64,000 nt of DNA from an uncultured Ruminiclostridium sp. (GTDB taxonomy: Bacteria; Bacillota; Clostridia; Oscillospirales; Ruminococcaceae). Under the pieces are notes generated by a model, which saw nothing but the letters and a program-made list of their open reading frames with translations, made no database searches and was not told the origin of the DNA. The stretch's first letter is position 1, and each line of letters opens with the position of its first letter. Below are positions 41,455-50,545 of the stretch, one piece after another. The stretch lies in assembly GCA_944388385.1 (NCBI GenBank), contig CALXIO010000009.1:1-64000 (forward strand). Direction: 5' to 3'. The position numbers and the translations under genes were made by a program.

Positions 41455-43485
41455 TTAACCTTTGTCGACTTTATTCGCCGATGAGGATTTTGCCGTTTTT
41501 GTGGTTTTCTTTGCCGCTGTTGTTTTCTTAGCCTCGGTGGTCTTTGGCTTTGCGGCTCTCTTGGGCTTCTTGTCAGCCTCGGGACTGCGACGATTAACAG
41601 GCTTTAAGTAGATAGCCGACATAGCGGGTATCTTCATGCTGATAGAGTATTCAAGTCCGTGCATACCCTCGCACTTTGCCTTGAAGGTTCTGCCGGAAAG
41701 TCCGCTGCCGCCGTACTTCTTAGCATCGGTGGAGAATACCTCCTTGTAGTCTGCATAATAGGGTACGCCGAAGCTGTAAACCTCATGCTCCCGAGGGAAG
41801 AAATTGCATACTGAAATTATTTCCTCTCCGTCGGTGTCTATTCTTCTGAATACAATTACGCTGTTCTTGTTATCGTCACTTACTATCCAGCTAAAGCCAC
41901 TCCAGTCAAAGTCAACCTCCCATAAGGGCTTGTTGTCCTTGTAGAAGTTATTCAGATCCCTTACAAATTCGTGATAACGGTTATGCTCCGGGAACTGGAG
42001 AATATCCCAGTCAAGACCTGTCTTATAGTTCCATTCCTTGAACTGAGCAAATTCCTGACCCATAAAGGTCAGCTTCTTGCCGGGGTGTGCCATCATATAT
42101 GATAAGAAGGTACGCAGAGAATCAAAACGCTTTTCTCTGGGACCGCTCATCTTATCAAGCATTGAGCATTTTCCGTATACTACCTCATCATGGGAAATGG
42201 GGAGTATGAAGTTTTCGGAAAAGGCATAGTAGAAGGAGAATGTGAGCTTGTCGTGGTGGTACTGTCTGTACTCGGGATTCATTGACATATAGCAAAGCAT
42301 ATCATTCATCCAGCCCATGTTCCACTTGAAGTTAAATCCAAGACCGCCTATATCCGCAGGCTTTGTTACCATGGGCCATGCGGTGGATTCCTCAGCTATC
42401 ATAAGAAGACCGGGATGTCTTGCAAAAAGCATGGTATTAAGATTACGCAGGAAGTCAACCGCCTCAAGGTTTTCATTTGAGCCGTACTTGTTTCTTGTCC
42501 ATGCGCCGCCCTGTCTGTCATAGTCAAGGTAAAGCATTGATGCAACCGCATCAACACGCAGACCGTCTATATGATACTGGCTTATCCAGTAATCCGCATT
42601 TGAAATAAGGAAGGACTGTACCTCAGGCTTGCCCCAGTCAAATACTCTTGTACCCCAGTTTCTGTGCTCCATCTTGTTGGGGTCGGTGTATTCGTAACAG
42701 CATTCGCCGTCAAACTCATAAAGTCCTGCCGCATCCTTGGGGAAGTGTGCAGGTACCCAGTCAAGAATAACACCTACATTGTTCTGATGACATATATCCA
42801 CAAACTCCATAAAGTCATCCGGAGTGCCGAATCTGGAGGTGGGGGCAAAGTAGCCTATCTGCTGATAACCCCATGAGCCGTCAAAGGGGAACTCTGCTAT
42901 AGGCATCATCTCAATATGGGTATAGCCCATTTTATGAACATAGGGAATAAGCTTGTCCGCTAACTGACGATAGCTGAAAAGCTCATCCTCGTCAGTCTTT
43001 GTAAACCATGAATTAAGGTGTACCTCATAGATATTCATGGGGCTGCGGTAAACATCCTTTGTTTCCTTCTGCTTCATCCAGTCCTTGTCCTTCCAGCTGT
43101 AGCCACCTAACTGATAGAGCTTTGTAGCTGTGTTGGGTCTGGTTTCCATGTGATAGCCATAAGGATCTGCCTTCAGCTTTATCTGTCCGTGACCGGTGCG
43201 GATGCTGTACTTGTAGTTATCAAACTTCTTAAGTCCGGGAATAAATAACTCCCATATACCGCCGTCACTTATCTTATTCATGTAGTTTTTCTCACGGTCC
43301 CAGTGGTTGAAATCGCCCACAATAGATATATCAGCCGTATGGGGTGCCCATACTCTGAACACTACTCCGTCCTTGCCGTTCTTAGCTGTAAAGTGAGAGC
43401 CGAAAAACTTGTACGCTTCTGCGTTTTTGCCGTTATGAAATAGGTGAAGAGGTACCTCGTACTCCTTCGGAACTGTAATAGCCAT
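41455..43485 (-). CDS. glgB: 1,4-alpha-glucan branching enzyme with basic tail
   Basis: 676 residues, GH13. N-terminal CBM48 (about 25-125, VVFRVWAPHTADISIVGDFNHW), catalytic barrel with VILDWVPAHFPKDAAGL, DGLRVDAVASMLYLDY (nucleophile Asp), IAEESTAWP (acid Glu) and ILPISHDEVVYGK, then the C-terminal beta domain to about 630. The last 45 residues are an extra Lys/Ala/Thr-rich segment (KKPKRAAKPKTTEAKK and on), like histone H1-type tails and not part of known GlgB. First gene of glgB-glgC-glgD. Confidence 0.95.
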   Translation of the reverse strand: MAITVPKEYEVPLHLFHNGKNAEAYKFFGSHFTAKNGKDGVVFRVWAPHTADISIVGDFNHWDREKNYMNKISDGGIWELFIPGLKKFDNYKYSIRTGHGQIKLKADPYGYHMETRPNTATKLYQLGGYSWKDKDWMKQKETKDVYRSPMNIYEVHLNSWFTKTDEDELFSYRQLADKLIPYVHKMGYTHIEMMPIAEFPFDGSWGYQQIGYFAPTSRFGTPDDFMEFVDICHQNNVGVILDWVPAHFPKDAAGLYEFDGECCYEYTDPNKMEHRNWGTRVFDWGKPEVQSFLISNADYWISQYHIDGLRVDAVASMLYLDYDRQGGAWTRNKYGSNENLEAVDFLRNLNTMLFARHPGLLMIAEESTAWPMVTKPADIGGLGFNFKWNMGWMNDMLCYMSMNPEYRQYHHDKLTFSFYYAFSENFILPISHDEVVYGKCSMLDKMSGPREKRFDSLRTFLSYMMAHPGKKLTFMGQEFAQFKEWNYKTGLDWDILQFPEHNRYHEFVRDLNNFYKDNKPLWEVDFDWSGFSWIVSDDNKNSVIVFRRIDTDGEEIISVCNFFPREHEVYSFGVPYYADYKEVFSTDAKKYGGSGLSGRTFKAKCEGMHGLEYSISMKIPAMSAIYLKPVNRRSPEADKKPKRAAKPKTTEAKKTTAAKKTTKTAKSSSANKVDKG

Positions 43486-43504
43486 AATAAACTACCCCTT
43501 TTTT

Positions 43505-43546
43505 ATATACTGTATAAATGATACCACAAAAACACAGTATATTCAA
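43505..43546 (-). promoter_or_regulatory. glg operon promoter with inverted repeat
   Basis: TTGAAT (43541-43546), 17-base spacer, TATCAT (43518-43523) with TGG before it. The inverted repeat ATATACTGT (43505-43513) and ACAGTATAT (43534-43542) covers the start region and the -35, an arrangement suited to a repressor. Confidence 0.6.
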
Positions 43547-43625
43547 TAGTTTTGTTGCAATTTTATGAATAATGCCTTAATTTTTCGACAAATTTCGTTT
43601 ATTTGCACAATTATTTGGGATTTTC

Positions 43626-44666
43626 TCATTTCCAATTCTTAATGAAGTCGTAAAGCTCCATAGCCATTTCTTCCTGCTCGGGAAGCTTCGGATGACCGGG
43701 TGTGGCAGCGCCGTTTCTTCTGAACTTAAAGCGCCTTACATTGTCGCAGTTAAGCTCCAGAACTATCTTATCAAGGGTGTCATCCCATATAGGCTCGTGC
43801 ATAAGCACGGTGGTGATAATAATAAACTTAGTATTATCCCCGTACTTGCCTCTTAAATCATTTACCATATTCTTATATACTGTGCGCCACTTTTCGTTGT
43901 AAGCCTCCTCGTGGATGAGCTTGGGGTCGGGGTGGGCATCATTCTGACCTAAGGCTATAATTACATAGTCAGGGGTAAAGCGGGAGAAATCCCAGGGGGT
44001 TACACCAAACTCCGGCACATAGGACAGCTTATCATAAACAGACTCCATACCGATATATTGGGGGGGATTGAAAAATCCTGCGCCGTTTATAAGGGAGATA
44101 CCGCCCTGTGCATTACAATGGATACGGGCATTAAGCTTTCTTGCAAGGGAAAGTGAATAGGAAAACCATGCGTTATCATACTGAGATTCATGGGCAGGGT
44201 CAATATGCTCTGTGTAGTATATAGCCTCCACAACCTCACCTGCCGAAACGCTGTCGCCGTATACCTCAAGATTCATATCATACTTGTGATTTAAGGGCAT
44301 TACCTTTGCATTTTCATCTATCACAAGACCGCAGAAGCGGAAATAGTGATGTGTACCTGCTGTGCGCTTGAAAATAGTAAGCTCATGCTCGCCCTCGGAA
44401 AGATCCGAAGCAATTTCAATATAAACAGGCACATCGGTGGGGTTAAGCTGCATACAATACTGAACATTGTCAATTACAGCTCCTATCCAGGTTTTCTTGT
44501 ACATAAGCATGGGCTGTATCATCATGCCTACGGAGGTTCCGGTAAACTTCACCTTGATCATGCTTCCTGCAAATACAAAAAGGGGCTTTTCCTTATCGGA
44601 CAGGTCTATTCTGCCTATGTAGTCAAAGGCGCTGTCTGAAGGAGAGATTATTATCTTGTTATTCAT
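43626..44666 (-). CDS. CE2-like SGNH acetylesterase, cytoplasmic
   Basis: 346 residues, no signal peptide. N-terminal beta-sandwich (about 1-120), then an SGNH hydrolase with block I LEVYGDSVSAGE (nucleophile Ser), GGISLING, block III ALGQNDAHP, and a C-terminal GHPKLPEQEEMA with the catalytic His. This two-domain layout is that of carbohydrate esterase family 2, which removes acetyl groups from xylan or mannan oligosaccharides. AGAGGAAT precedes ATG. Divergent from another SGNH esterase gene; the pairing suggests a shared substrate, but that is inferred. Confidence 0.82.
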   Translation of the reverse strand: MNNKIIISPSDSAFDYIGRIDLSDKEKPLFVFAGSMIKVKFTGTSVGMMIQPMLMYKKTWIGAVIDNVQYCMQLNPTDVPVYIEIASDLSEGEHELTIFKRTAGTHHYFRFCGLVIDENAKVMPLNHKYDMNLEVYGDSVSAGEVVEAIYYTEHIDPAHESQYDNAWFSYSLSLARKLNARIHCNAQGGISLINGAGFFNPPQYIGMESVYDKLSYVPEFGVTPWDFSRFTPDYVIIALGQNDAHPDPKLIHEEAYNEKWRTVYKNMVNDLRGKYGDNTKFIIITTVLMHEPIWDDTLDKIVLELNCDNVRRFKFRRNGAATPGHPKLPEQEEMAMELYDFIKNWK

Positions 44667-44707
44667 TCCTCTATTCCTTTCTTAATAAAGAATATTTTAC
44701 TAATTTT

Positions 44708-44736
44708 ATTCTATCATAATATTTTAGTATTTTCAA
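44708..44736 (-). promoter_or_regulatory. Promoter of the CE2-like gene
   Basis: TTGAAA (44731-44736), 17-base spacer, TAGAAT (44708-44713), minus strand. Confidence 0.6.
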
Positions 44737-44777
44737 CTGGATTTTGTAAAATTTTATTCAGATTTATGTGAAGGATA

Positions 44778-44806
44778 TTGACAGAATGTAAAATTAGTGG
44801 TATATT
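44778..44806 (+). promoter_or_regulatory. Promoter of the lipoprotein esterase gene
   Basis: TTGACA (44778-44783), 17-base spacer, TATATT (44801-44806) with TGG before it. A short GCCC/GGGC hairpin follows in the leader near 44820-44831. Confidence 0.8.
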
Positions 44807-44912
44807 TTATTTGTAATGTGCCCTTACGGGCATTTATAAGGCAAATATTTTTTTAAAGCAAAGGACAGATATATGTTAATTTTATTGCATATTTTCGTCA
44901 ACGGAGGTAACT

Positions 44913-46226
44913 ATGAATAAGAAACTTTTAGCTGTTATCTGCGCTATGGCTATGGCACTTTCCTTAGCCGGCTGTGAGCAGACAGGCACATCATCAAATG
45001 CTGACAGCGGCACAACATCATCAGCAGAAAGCAGTACAACTGAAAGCAGTGCAGAAGAATCAAAGGAAGAATCATCCGCTGAAAGTGAGGACGGTGAGTA
45101 CGTGAAGTATGAGCTGGGCGGAGAAATAACTCCCACTATGGTTAAAAATTCAAGACTTAACGAGGGCAACAAGGTAAGACTTGCAAATGTATTCAAGAAG
45201 TTTGCGGCAGGCGAAGAGGTTACTGTTGCATTTATCGGCGGCTCTATTACACAGGGCGTAAGCGCAGGTAATGACGACTGCTACGCTAAGCTCACATACA
45301 ACTGGTTTACAGAAAAATATCCCGATGCAAAGATAAACTATGTAAATGCAGGTATCGGTGCTACAGGCTCCTATATCGGCGTACACAGAGTACAGGATGA
45401 GGTTATTTCACAGAAGCCTGACCTTGTATTTGTGGAATTTTCCGTAAACGATACAGAGGTGAACACCGCTCGTGATAAGGAATCCTACGACAGCCTTCTT
45501 ATCACCCTCTGGGAAAGCGAAACCAAGCCTGCGGTAGTTACACTTGCAACTACACAGGACACAGGTGTCAGCTTCCAGGCTCATCACCTTGAAATAGTAC
45601 AGAAGTATGATATTCCCATGATTTCCTACAGAAATGCTATTCTTGATGTAATAGACAAGGGGGACATTGTATGGAAGGATATTTCAGATGATAATATTCA
45701 CCCCAACAAGGCAGGTCATAAGGTATTCTCACAGCTTATCACCAACTACTTAGAAGAAGTTAGCGCAAATGCCGACAGCATTACAGGTGAAGAAAGCAAC
45801 CTTTCTGAGCACGCTACTGCGGCAGGCTATGTGGGAGGCAGATTTATAAAGCCCGGTGATGAGGGTGTTACTCTTGACGGCATGATAGAGAGAGATAACG
45901 CATTCGGCGGCTTTAACGGTAACTGGATAGCAAAGACCTCTGACGGTGACTTCAAGGGTGCTTCCATGACCTTTGATGTTAAGGATTGCAGTAATATCGG
46001 TATTGTTTTCGGTATGACAACAGCCAACAGCTGTACCTTTGATGTTCTTGTGGACGGCGAAAAGGTAAAGACCATAAACACCGACTTTTCCGGCGGCTGG
46101 GGCAGTTATGCTGAATGTGCTGATATTATCCGCTTTGATGAAAAGGGCGACCACACAGTACAGATTGTTCCCAACAACACAAATGATACTGCATTACTTT
46201 ATATTGTAAGACTTGCAGTAGCATAA
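44913..46226 (+). CDS. Lipoprotein SGNH esterase with C-terminal beta-sandwich
   Basis: 437 residues. Lipoprotein signal ending SLAGC (Cys21), a Ser/Thr/Glu-rich linker (about 23-65), an SGNH hydrolase domain (about 95-285) with VAFIGGSITQGVSAG (nucleophile Ser), NAGIGATGS, FVEFSVNDTE, and DNIHPNKAGHKVF (Asp/His), and a C-terminal domain of about 140 residues rich in beta strands (FDVLVDGEKVKTI), likely carbohydrate-binding. The layout SGNH plus binding domain recalls CE17-type acetylmannan esterases, but the family cannot be fixed from sequence reading. CGGAGG precedes ATG; terminator follows. Confidence 0.82.
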   Translation: MNKKLLAVICAMAMALSLAGCEQTGTSSNADSGTTSSAESSTTESSAEESKEESSAESEDGEYVKYELGGEITPTMVKNSRLNEGNKVRLANVFKKFAAGEEVTVAFIGGSITQGVSAGNDDCYAKLTYNWFTEKYPDAKINYVNAGIGATGSYIGVHRVQDEVISQKPDLVFVEFSVNDTEVNTARDKESYDSLLITLWESETKPAVVTLATTQDTGVSFQAHHLEIVQKYDIPMISYRNAILDVIDKGDIVWKDISDDNIHPNKAGHKVFSQLITNYLEEVSANADSITGEESNLSEHATAAGYVGGRFIKPGDEGVTLDGMIERDNAFGGFNGNWIAKTSDGDFKGASMTFDVKDCSNIGIVFGMTTANSCTFDVLVDGEKVKTINTDFSGGWGSYAECADIIRFDEKGDHTVQIVPNNTNDTALLYIVRLAVA

Positions 46227-46241
46227 TAAAATAAAATATAT

Positions 46242-46270
46242 CAAGGGAGGGTAAAACCCTCCCTTTTTTT
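46242..46270 (+). terminator. Terminator of the lipoprotein esterase gene
   Basis: Arms AAGGGAGGG and CCCTCCCTT around TAAAA, followed by T7. It lies against the spoIIP stop codon and may serve both strands. Confidence 0.9.
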
Positions 46271-47477
46271 ATTCTGTAAGATTTAAAAGTGCGTTTCCTA
46301 TGGCATCCCCTAAATATTTTCCGCAGTTCCTTGCCTCCTTGGTGGTGTTTCCCAAAGCACCTACCTCTATTAAAATCGACCCGGTGGTAAGATCCTGATT
46401 ATAAAACCTATAATCAAACATCATAGGCCTTAGTAATGTGGGATATTGCTTTGATATACTGCTTTGAAGATACCCTGCAAAGGAAAGGTTTTCCTTATAG
46501 TAGGGCAATGTTCCACTGCCGTCATCACAACCGCATATTATCATGGCCTGGGCGGTTTTCTCCCCATCTATTTCCGTTACCGGGGCTATTCTGACACCAT
46601 CATTTTCTATGCCGTCACGGTGTATATCAAGAACCACCTTTATTGAGGGGTACTCCTTTAAAAGCTCCTGCACCCTTTCCCTGCTTCTTGAATAGGAATT
46701 GTTATAAAGCGGATCATCATATACAGTACCGTCATGGACTGTGCATATCCCCTTGTCCGCTAAGCTCTGGGCAATTACCGCCCCTACCCCCACCACGCTG
46801 TTTGAGGGGGACAGGCTTCTTCCCGTGTAGGAGGGGTCATAATGTCCGTCGGCGGTTTGCTCATAGCTTTCGCTGGTGTGGGTGTGCATAATAAGAACCT
46901 GGGGAGCATTTCCCTTTTCTATTACTATATCCGGCTTTTTTGAGGCGTAAAGATAAACCTCCTCATTTGCCGTATCGGTAAAGTTATTTATCTGCCCGTA
47001 CTCTAAATCCACCTTGTTTTCCCCTGTTATTTCCCCGAAATACTTTTGCTGTATTATTCCTATGCGGTCAGTATATTCCTTCTGCTTTTGCTCTCCCCTT
47101 ATATTAAGGGAAATAAGACAGCTGTTTATCTCATAGCCGGAACTAATATCGCTGACGGTATTTTTATCCGAAATCACAGACGAGGGGGATTCGGTTACGA
47201 CAGGGGCTGTAACCATGGTAGAATCTGAAACGGGCGGCAAAGTAGTTTCCGGGGGAACTGTATTCGGTGTGGATGAAATTTCCCTGTCGGTATAAAAGCC
47301 TGCTATAACCGATTTTGCACAAAGCTGTGCTATTTCATATACCCCGGTTTTAACCTCGGCTTCAATATTGCTTCCCATAGCCCTTGTATTCACCCCTACA
47401 CCGCTTAAAAATATAAAGGATGATATTGATAATAGTAATGCCAGACTTAATTTCAGTAAAAAATTTCTGTTTTTCAT
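46269..47477 (-). CDS. spoIIP: Stage II sporulation protein P
   Basis: 402 residues. N-terminal membrane anchor (about 8-27), variable linker with Thr/Pro/Val, and the SpoIIP amidase/endopeptidase domain: VLIMHTHTSESYEQ (zinc ligands), VGVGAVIAQSLADKGI, VVLDIHRDGI and ILIEVGALGNTTKEARN. Degrades peptidoglycan with SpoIID during forespore engulfment. Follows gpr, as in Bacillus. AAAGGACAGG precedes ATG. Confidence 0.94.
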   Translation of the reverse strand: MKNRNFLLKLSLALLLSISSFIFLSGVGVNTRAMGSNIEAEVKTGVYEIAQLCAKSVIAGFYTDREISSTPNTVPPETTLPPVSDSTMVTAPVVTESPSSVISDKNTVSDISSGYEINSCLISLNIRGEQKQKEYTDRIGIIQQKYFGEITGENKVDLEYGQINNFTDTANEEVYLYASKKPDIVIEKGNAPQVLIMHTHTSESYEQTADGHYDPSYTGRSLSPSNSVVGVGAVIAQSLADKGICTVHDGTVYDDPLYNNSYSRSRERVQELLKEYPSIKVVLDIHRDGIENDGVRIAPVTEIDGEKTAQAMIICGCDDGSGTLPYYKENLSFAGYLQSSISKQYPTLLRPMMFDYRFYNQDLTTGSILIEVGALGNTTKEARNCGKYLGDAIGNALLNLTE

Positions 47478-47537
47478 AACCTGTCCTTTCCGGTTTTCCT
47501 TTTTTTACAGATTATGAAAGTAAGGGGCATTTTAGAA

Positions 47538-48335
47538 CTATTTATAATTCATAAGCATTCTTATATCATCAACAGTCAATGCCGGGCTTAAGGCAAGGTT
47601 TATGGCGGTGGATATAATGTAGGAATACCTTCTTACAGAAAGGTCAATATCCCGTCCGGTAACATAAAAAAGCTGTTTATTCGCCTTATATTCAAGGGAG
47701 GTGGGAACTCCTACGGCTATTACCGGAACTCCGATATTATCCTTATCAAGGCGCTTTCTCGGATTTCCTGCCCCACTTCCCGGGGCTATGCCGGTATCGG
47801 TTATCTGTATGCTTTTGCAAAGGGAATGGGGACTTTCACAGCTAAGGCTGTCTATTGCTATTACAAAGGCGGCATTTATTGCCCTTACAAAGGCCTTTAC
47901 CTGGGTGGTGCTTTCTATACCGGAGTTTGCGCTTACATTGGTTCTCATTACGCTTACATCCCCTATCCCAAAGGAATTTTTCCCCTGCTCTATAAACTGT
48001 GAGGTGGAAAGTATTCTGCCGGCGGTTTTCCAGCCTAAGCTGTCCGCCATTATTTCAGGATTGCCAAGTCCTGCAACCAGGCACTTCCCCACCGGAAATA
48101 AGCTCCTTAATATGACAGTAAGCGCCCTTACAGCGTCATTTATATCGGTTACCGGCTCAATTTCCACCGTGTAATACCGCCCCTGGGCTCTGCCGGTAAG
48201 CATTTGCCCCTCCTTTGTCATTATGGTTTCGGTGTAATTTATGCCAAACAGGGATTTTTGGCGGTGTATAGCCTCATTACAACCGCATTTGGCGGTTATC
48301 TCCACTGCCATATCGGTGCGTTTTGTAAAATACAT
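47538..48335 (-). CDS. gpr: Spore germination protease GPR
   Basis: 265 residues. The zymogen start RTDMAVE (6-12) and conserved blocks GLGNPEIMADSLGWK, ITDTGIAPGSGAGNPRK and DNIGVPVIAVGVPT identify GPR, which digests small acid-soluble proteins in germinating spores. It is about 100 residues shorter than the Bacillus enzyme, which is usual for some Clostridia. GGAGG precedes ATG. Divergent from rpsT and followed by spoIIP: the conserved rpsT/gpr-spoIIP arrangement. Confidence 0.92.
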   Translation of the reverse strand: MYFTKRTDMAVEITAKCGCNEAIHRQKSLFGINYTETIMTKEGQMLTGRAQGRYYTVEIEPVTDINDAVRALTVILRSLFPVGKCLVAGLGNPEIMADSLGWKTAGRILSTSQFIEQGKNSFGIGDVSVMRTNVSANSGIESTTQVKAFVRAINAAFVIAIDSLSCESPHSLCKSIQITDTGIAPGSGAGNPRKRLDKDNIGVPVIAVGVPTSLEYKANKQLFYVTGRDIDLSVRRYSYIISTAINLALSPALTVDDIRMLMNYK

Positions 48336-48399
48336 AAAATTCCTCCTTTATTTTTATATTATTTTGTTCGGATTTTTTGAAAAAATAACAAAAAACCTC

Positions 48400-48428
48400 T
48401 TGCATTTTTTCTCAGTTCGTGTTATAAT
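48400..48428 (+). promoter_or_regulatory. Promoter of rpsT
   Basis: TTGCAT (48400-48405), 17-base spacer, TATAAT (48423-48428). Confidence 0.8.
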
Positions 48429-48493
48429 AATTTGTACTTTGAGAAAAAATTTAAATTGTGATACAATCACACGCATAAAAGGAGGTGCCGTAA

Positions 48494-48736
48494 GTGCCTA
48501 ACATTAAATCTGCAAAGAAGAGAGTACAGGTAGCAGCAATCAGACAGGCTCGTAACAAGGCTGACAAGACAGCTCTTAAGACAATCCTTAAGAAGGCTGA
48601 CGCTGATACAAACGCTGATTCTATCAAGGCAGCAGTTAAGGCTGTTGATAAGGCTGCAGCTAAGGGTATTATCCACAAGAACTGCGCAGCAAGAAAGAAG
48701 TCTCAGCTCGCTAAGAAGTTAAACGCTGTATCTTAA
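48494..48736 (+). CDS. rpsT: Small ribosomal subunit protein bS20
   Basis: 80 residues, PNIKSAKKRVQVAAIRQARNK at the N terminus is typical S20. The start codon is GTG at 48494, with AAAAGGAGGTG 6 bases upstream; no ATG fits. Non-ATG starts are known for rpsT in other bacteria. Own promoter and terminator. Confidence 0.97.
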   Translation: MPNIKSAKKRVQVAAIRQARNKADKTALKTILKKADADTNADSIKAAVKAVDKAAAKGIIHKNCAARKKSQLAKKLNAVS

Positions 48737-48752
48737 GTTAATGAAAAATTAC

Positions 48753-48779
48753 GCCCTATCGTAAGATAGGGCTGTTTTT
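48753..48779 (+). terminator. Terminator of rpsT
   Basis: Arms GCCCTATC and GATAGGGC around GTAA, then TGTTTTT. Confidence 0.92.
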
Positions 48780-48791
48780 CGTTTACGGAGC

Positions 48792-48820
48792 AAAAAATAT
48801 CCCCTGCCGTAGCAGGGGAT
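48792..48820 (-). terminator. Terminator of rpsB-tsf
   Basis: Arms ATCCCCTGC and GCAGGGGAT around CGTA (48799-48820), followed on the minus strand by ATTTTTTG. Same stem-loop as at 38988-39009. Confidence 0.88.
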
Positions 48821-48837
48821 AACAGAGCAATATTAAA

Positions 48838-49758
48838 TTACTTAATCATGGAAGCTACTTCGTCAGCGAAGTTTTCTTCCTTCTTCTGAATGCCTTCGCC
48901 CTTTTCAAAACGAACGAAATCAACAACCTTTATGTTGCCGCCTACAGATGCAATATACTTAGCAACTGTCATGTTGGGGTCCTTAACATAGGGCTGGTCA
49001 AGTAAGCAGATTTCCTCTGCGAACTTTCTCATTCTGCCTTCAACGATCTTCTCAAGAACGTTCTGGGGCTTGGGCTTGGAGGATTCTTCATTTTCTTTCT
49101 TAACCAGGTTGAGCTGAACTTCCTTTTCTGCATCAATTACAGAAGCGGGAACATCAGACTGAGCGATGAACTGGGGTGCACTTGCTGTGATCTGAAGTAA
49201 AAGATCCTTAGCGCAAGCCTTTACAGCATCACTTGTAACATCGTCAGCTTCAAGCTTGATCATAGAACCGATGATAGAACCGCCGCCGTTGTGTGTGTAT
49301 GCGAAAAGATCGCCTGTCATTCTCTTGAAACGACGAATCTGGATGTTTTCGCTGATTGTAGCAATTCTTTCTGTAAGAATATCACCGATTGTTTCGTTCA
49401 TGCCTGCAGGAGTGATAGCCTTTAATGCTTCAACATCTGCAACATCATTTTCAATGATTGTGTTTGCAACAAGCTCAACAAATTCAATAAATCTGTCTGA
49501 CTTTGCAGCGAAGTCTGTTTCGCTGTTGATTTCTACAACAACGCCAACCTTCTTAGCCTCGTCAACCTTTGTATATACTAAGCCTTCTGCAGCAATTCTG
49601 CCGGACTTCTTAGCTGCCTTTGCAAGACCCTTTTCACGAAGGTACTTGATAGCGGCATCAACATCGCCGTTTGTTTCCTCAAGTGCTCTCTTGCAGTCCA
49701 TCATACCGCAGTTTGTAAGTTCCTTTAACTGCTTTACGTCCTGTGCTGAAATAGCCAT
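48838..49758 (-). CDS. tsf: Elongation factor Ts
   Basis: 306 residues. N-terminal UBA-like domain (1-45), then the conserved EINSETDFAAKSDRFIEFV, core domain with IGSMIKLEAD, and the C-terminal ICLLDQPYVKDPNMTVAKYI. Nucleotide exchange factor for EF-Tu. 40 bases after rpsB, as in nearly all bacteria. Confidence 0.97.
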   Translation of the reverse strand: MAISAQDVKQLKELTNCGMMDCKRALEETNGDVDAAIKYLREKGLAKAAKKSGRIAAEGLVYTKVDEAKKVGVVVEINSETDFAAKSDRFIEFVELVANTIIENDVADVEALKAITPAGMNETIGDILTERIATISENIQIRRFKRMTGDLFAYTHNGGGSIIGSMIKLEADDVTSDAVKACAKDLLLQITASAPQFIAQSDVPASVIDAEKEVQLNLVKKENEESSKPKPQNVLEKIVEGRMRKFAEEICLLDQPYVKDPNMTVAKYIASVGGNIKVVDFVRFEKGEGIQKKEENFADEVASMIK

Positions 49759-49798
49759 TGTAATTTCTCCTTTTTAATAAATATTTTCGCTTATCTTA

Positions 49799-50545
49799 TT
49801 ATTCAGCTGCTTCCTCAGCCTCATCAGCCTCAGCCTTTTCAATAACCTCAGCCTCTTCTGTTGTACCCTGTCTAGCTTCGATAATAGCATCAGCCATAGC
49901 GCCTGCAATAAGCTTTACAGCACGGATAGCATCATCGTTACCGGGGATAACATAGTCGATCTCATCGGGATCGCAGTTTGTATCTACGATAGCTACAACG
50001 GGAATACCAAGCTTCTTAGCTTCTAATACAGAGATCTTTTCCTTGCGGGGGTCAACTACGAATAAAGCGCCGGGGAGCTTCTTCATGTTCTTGATACCGC
50101 CCAGGAACTTCTCAAGCTTTTCAATCTCAAGATTTAACTTAACAACTTCCTTCTTGGGGAGAAGATCGAATGTACCGTCTGTTTCCATTGTGTGGAGCTG
50201 TTCAAGTCTGTTGATTCTCTTCTGGATGGTCTTGAAGTTTGTCATCATACCGCCAAGCCATCTTGCGTTTACATAGTGAGCGTTTGCTCTGATAGCCTCT
50301 TCCTTAATGGAATCAGCTGCCTGCTTCTTGGTACCTACGAAAAGAATTTCGCCGCCGTTAGCTGCAACCTCGTGAATGAAGTTGTAAGCCTCGTCAAGCT
50401 TCTTTACTGTCTTCTGGAGATCGATAATGTAAATACCGTTTCTCTCTGTGAAAATGTAGGGTGCCATTTTGGGGTTCCATCTTCTTGTCTGGTGACCGAA
50501 GTGTACACCGGCTTCAAGAAGCTGCTTCATTGATACTACTGCCAT
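49799..50545 (-). CDS. rpsB: Small ribosomal subunit protein uS2
   Basis: 248 residues. [19 protein letters not shown] at the N terminus, [18 protein letters not shown], and [21 protein letters not shown] are diagnostic. ATG 50545 with AAGGAGG upstream; the longer frame to 50653 covers the leader and is not coding. The C terminus is an acidic Glu/Ala-rich tail. Confidence 0.97.
   Translation of the reverse strand: MAVVSMKQLLEAGVHFGHQTRRWNPKMAPYIFTERNGIYIIDLQKTVKKLDEAYNFIHEVAANGGEILFVGTKKQAADSIKEEAIRANAHYVNARWLGGMMTNFKTIQKRINRLEQLHTMETDGTFDLLPKKEVVKLNLEIEKLEKFLGGIKNMKKLPGALFVVDPRKEKISVLEAKKLGIPVVAIVDTNCDPDEIDYVIPGNDDAIRAVKLIAGAMADAIIEARQGTTEEAEVIEKAEADEAEEAAE

Noticed and set aside
48451..48678. 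Minus-strand frames over rpsT
   Set aside because: Antisense shadows of rpsT without RBS; the rpsT promoter and terminator account for the region.
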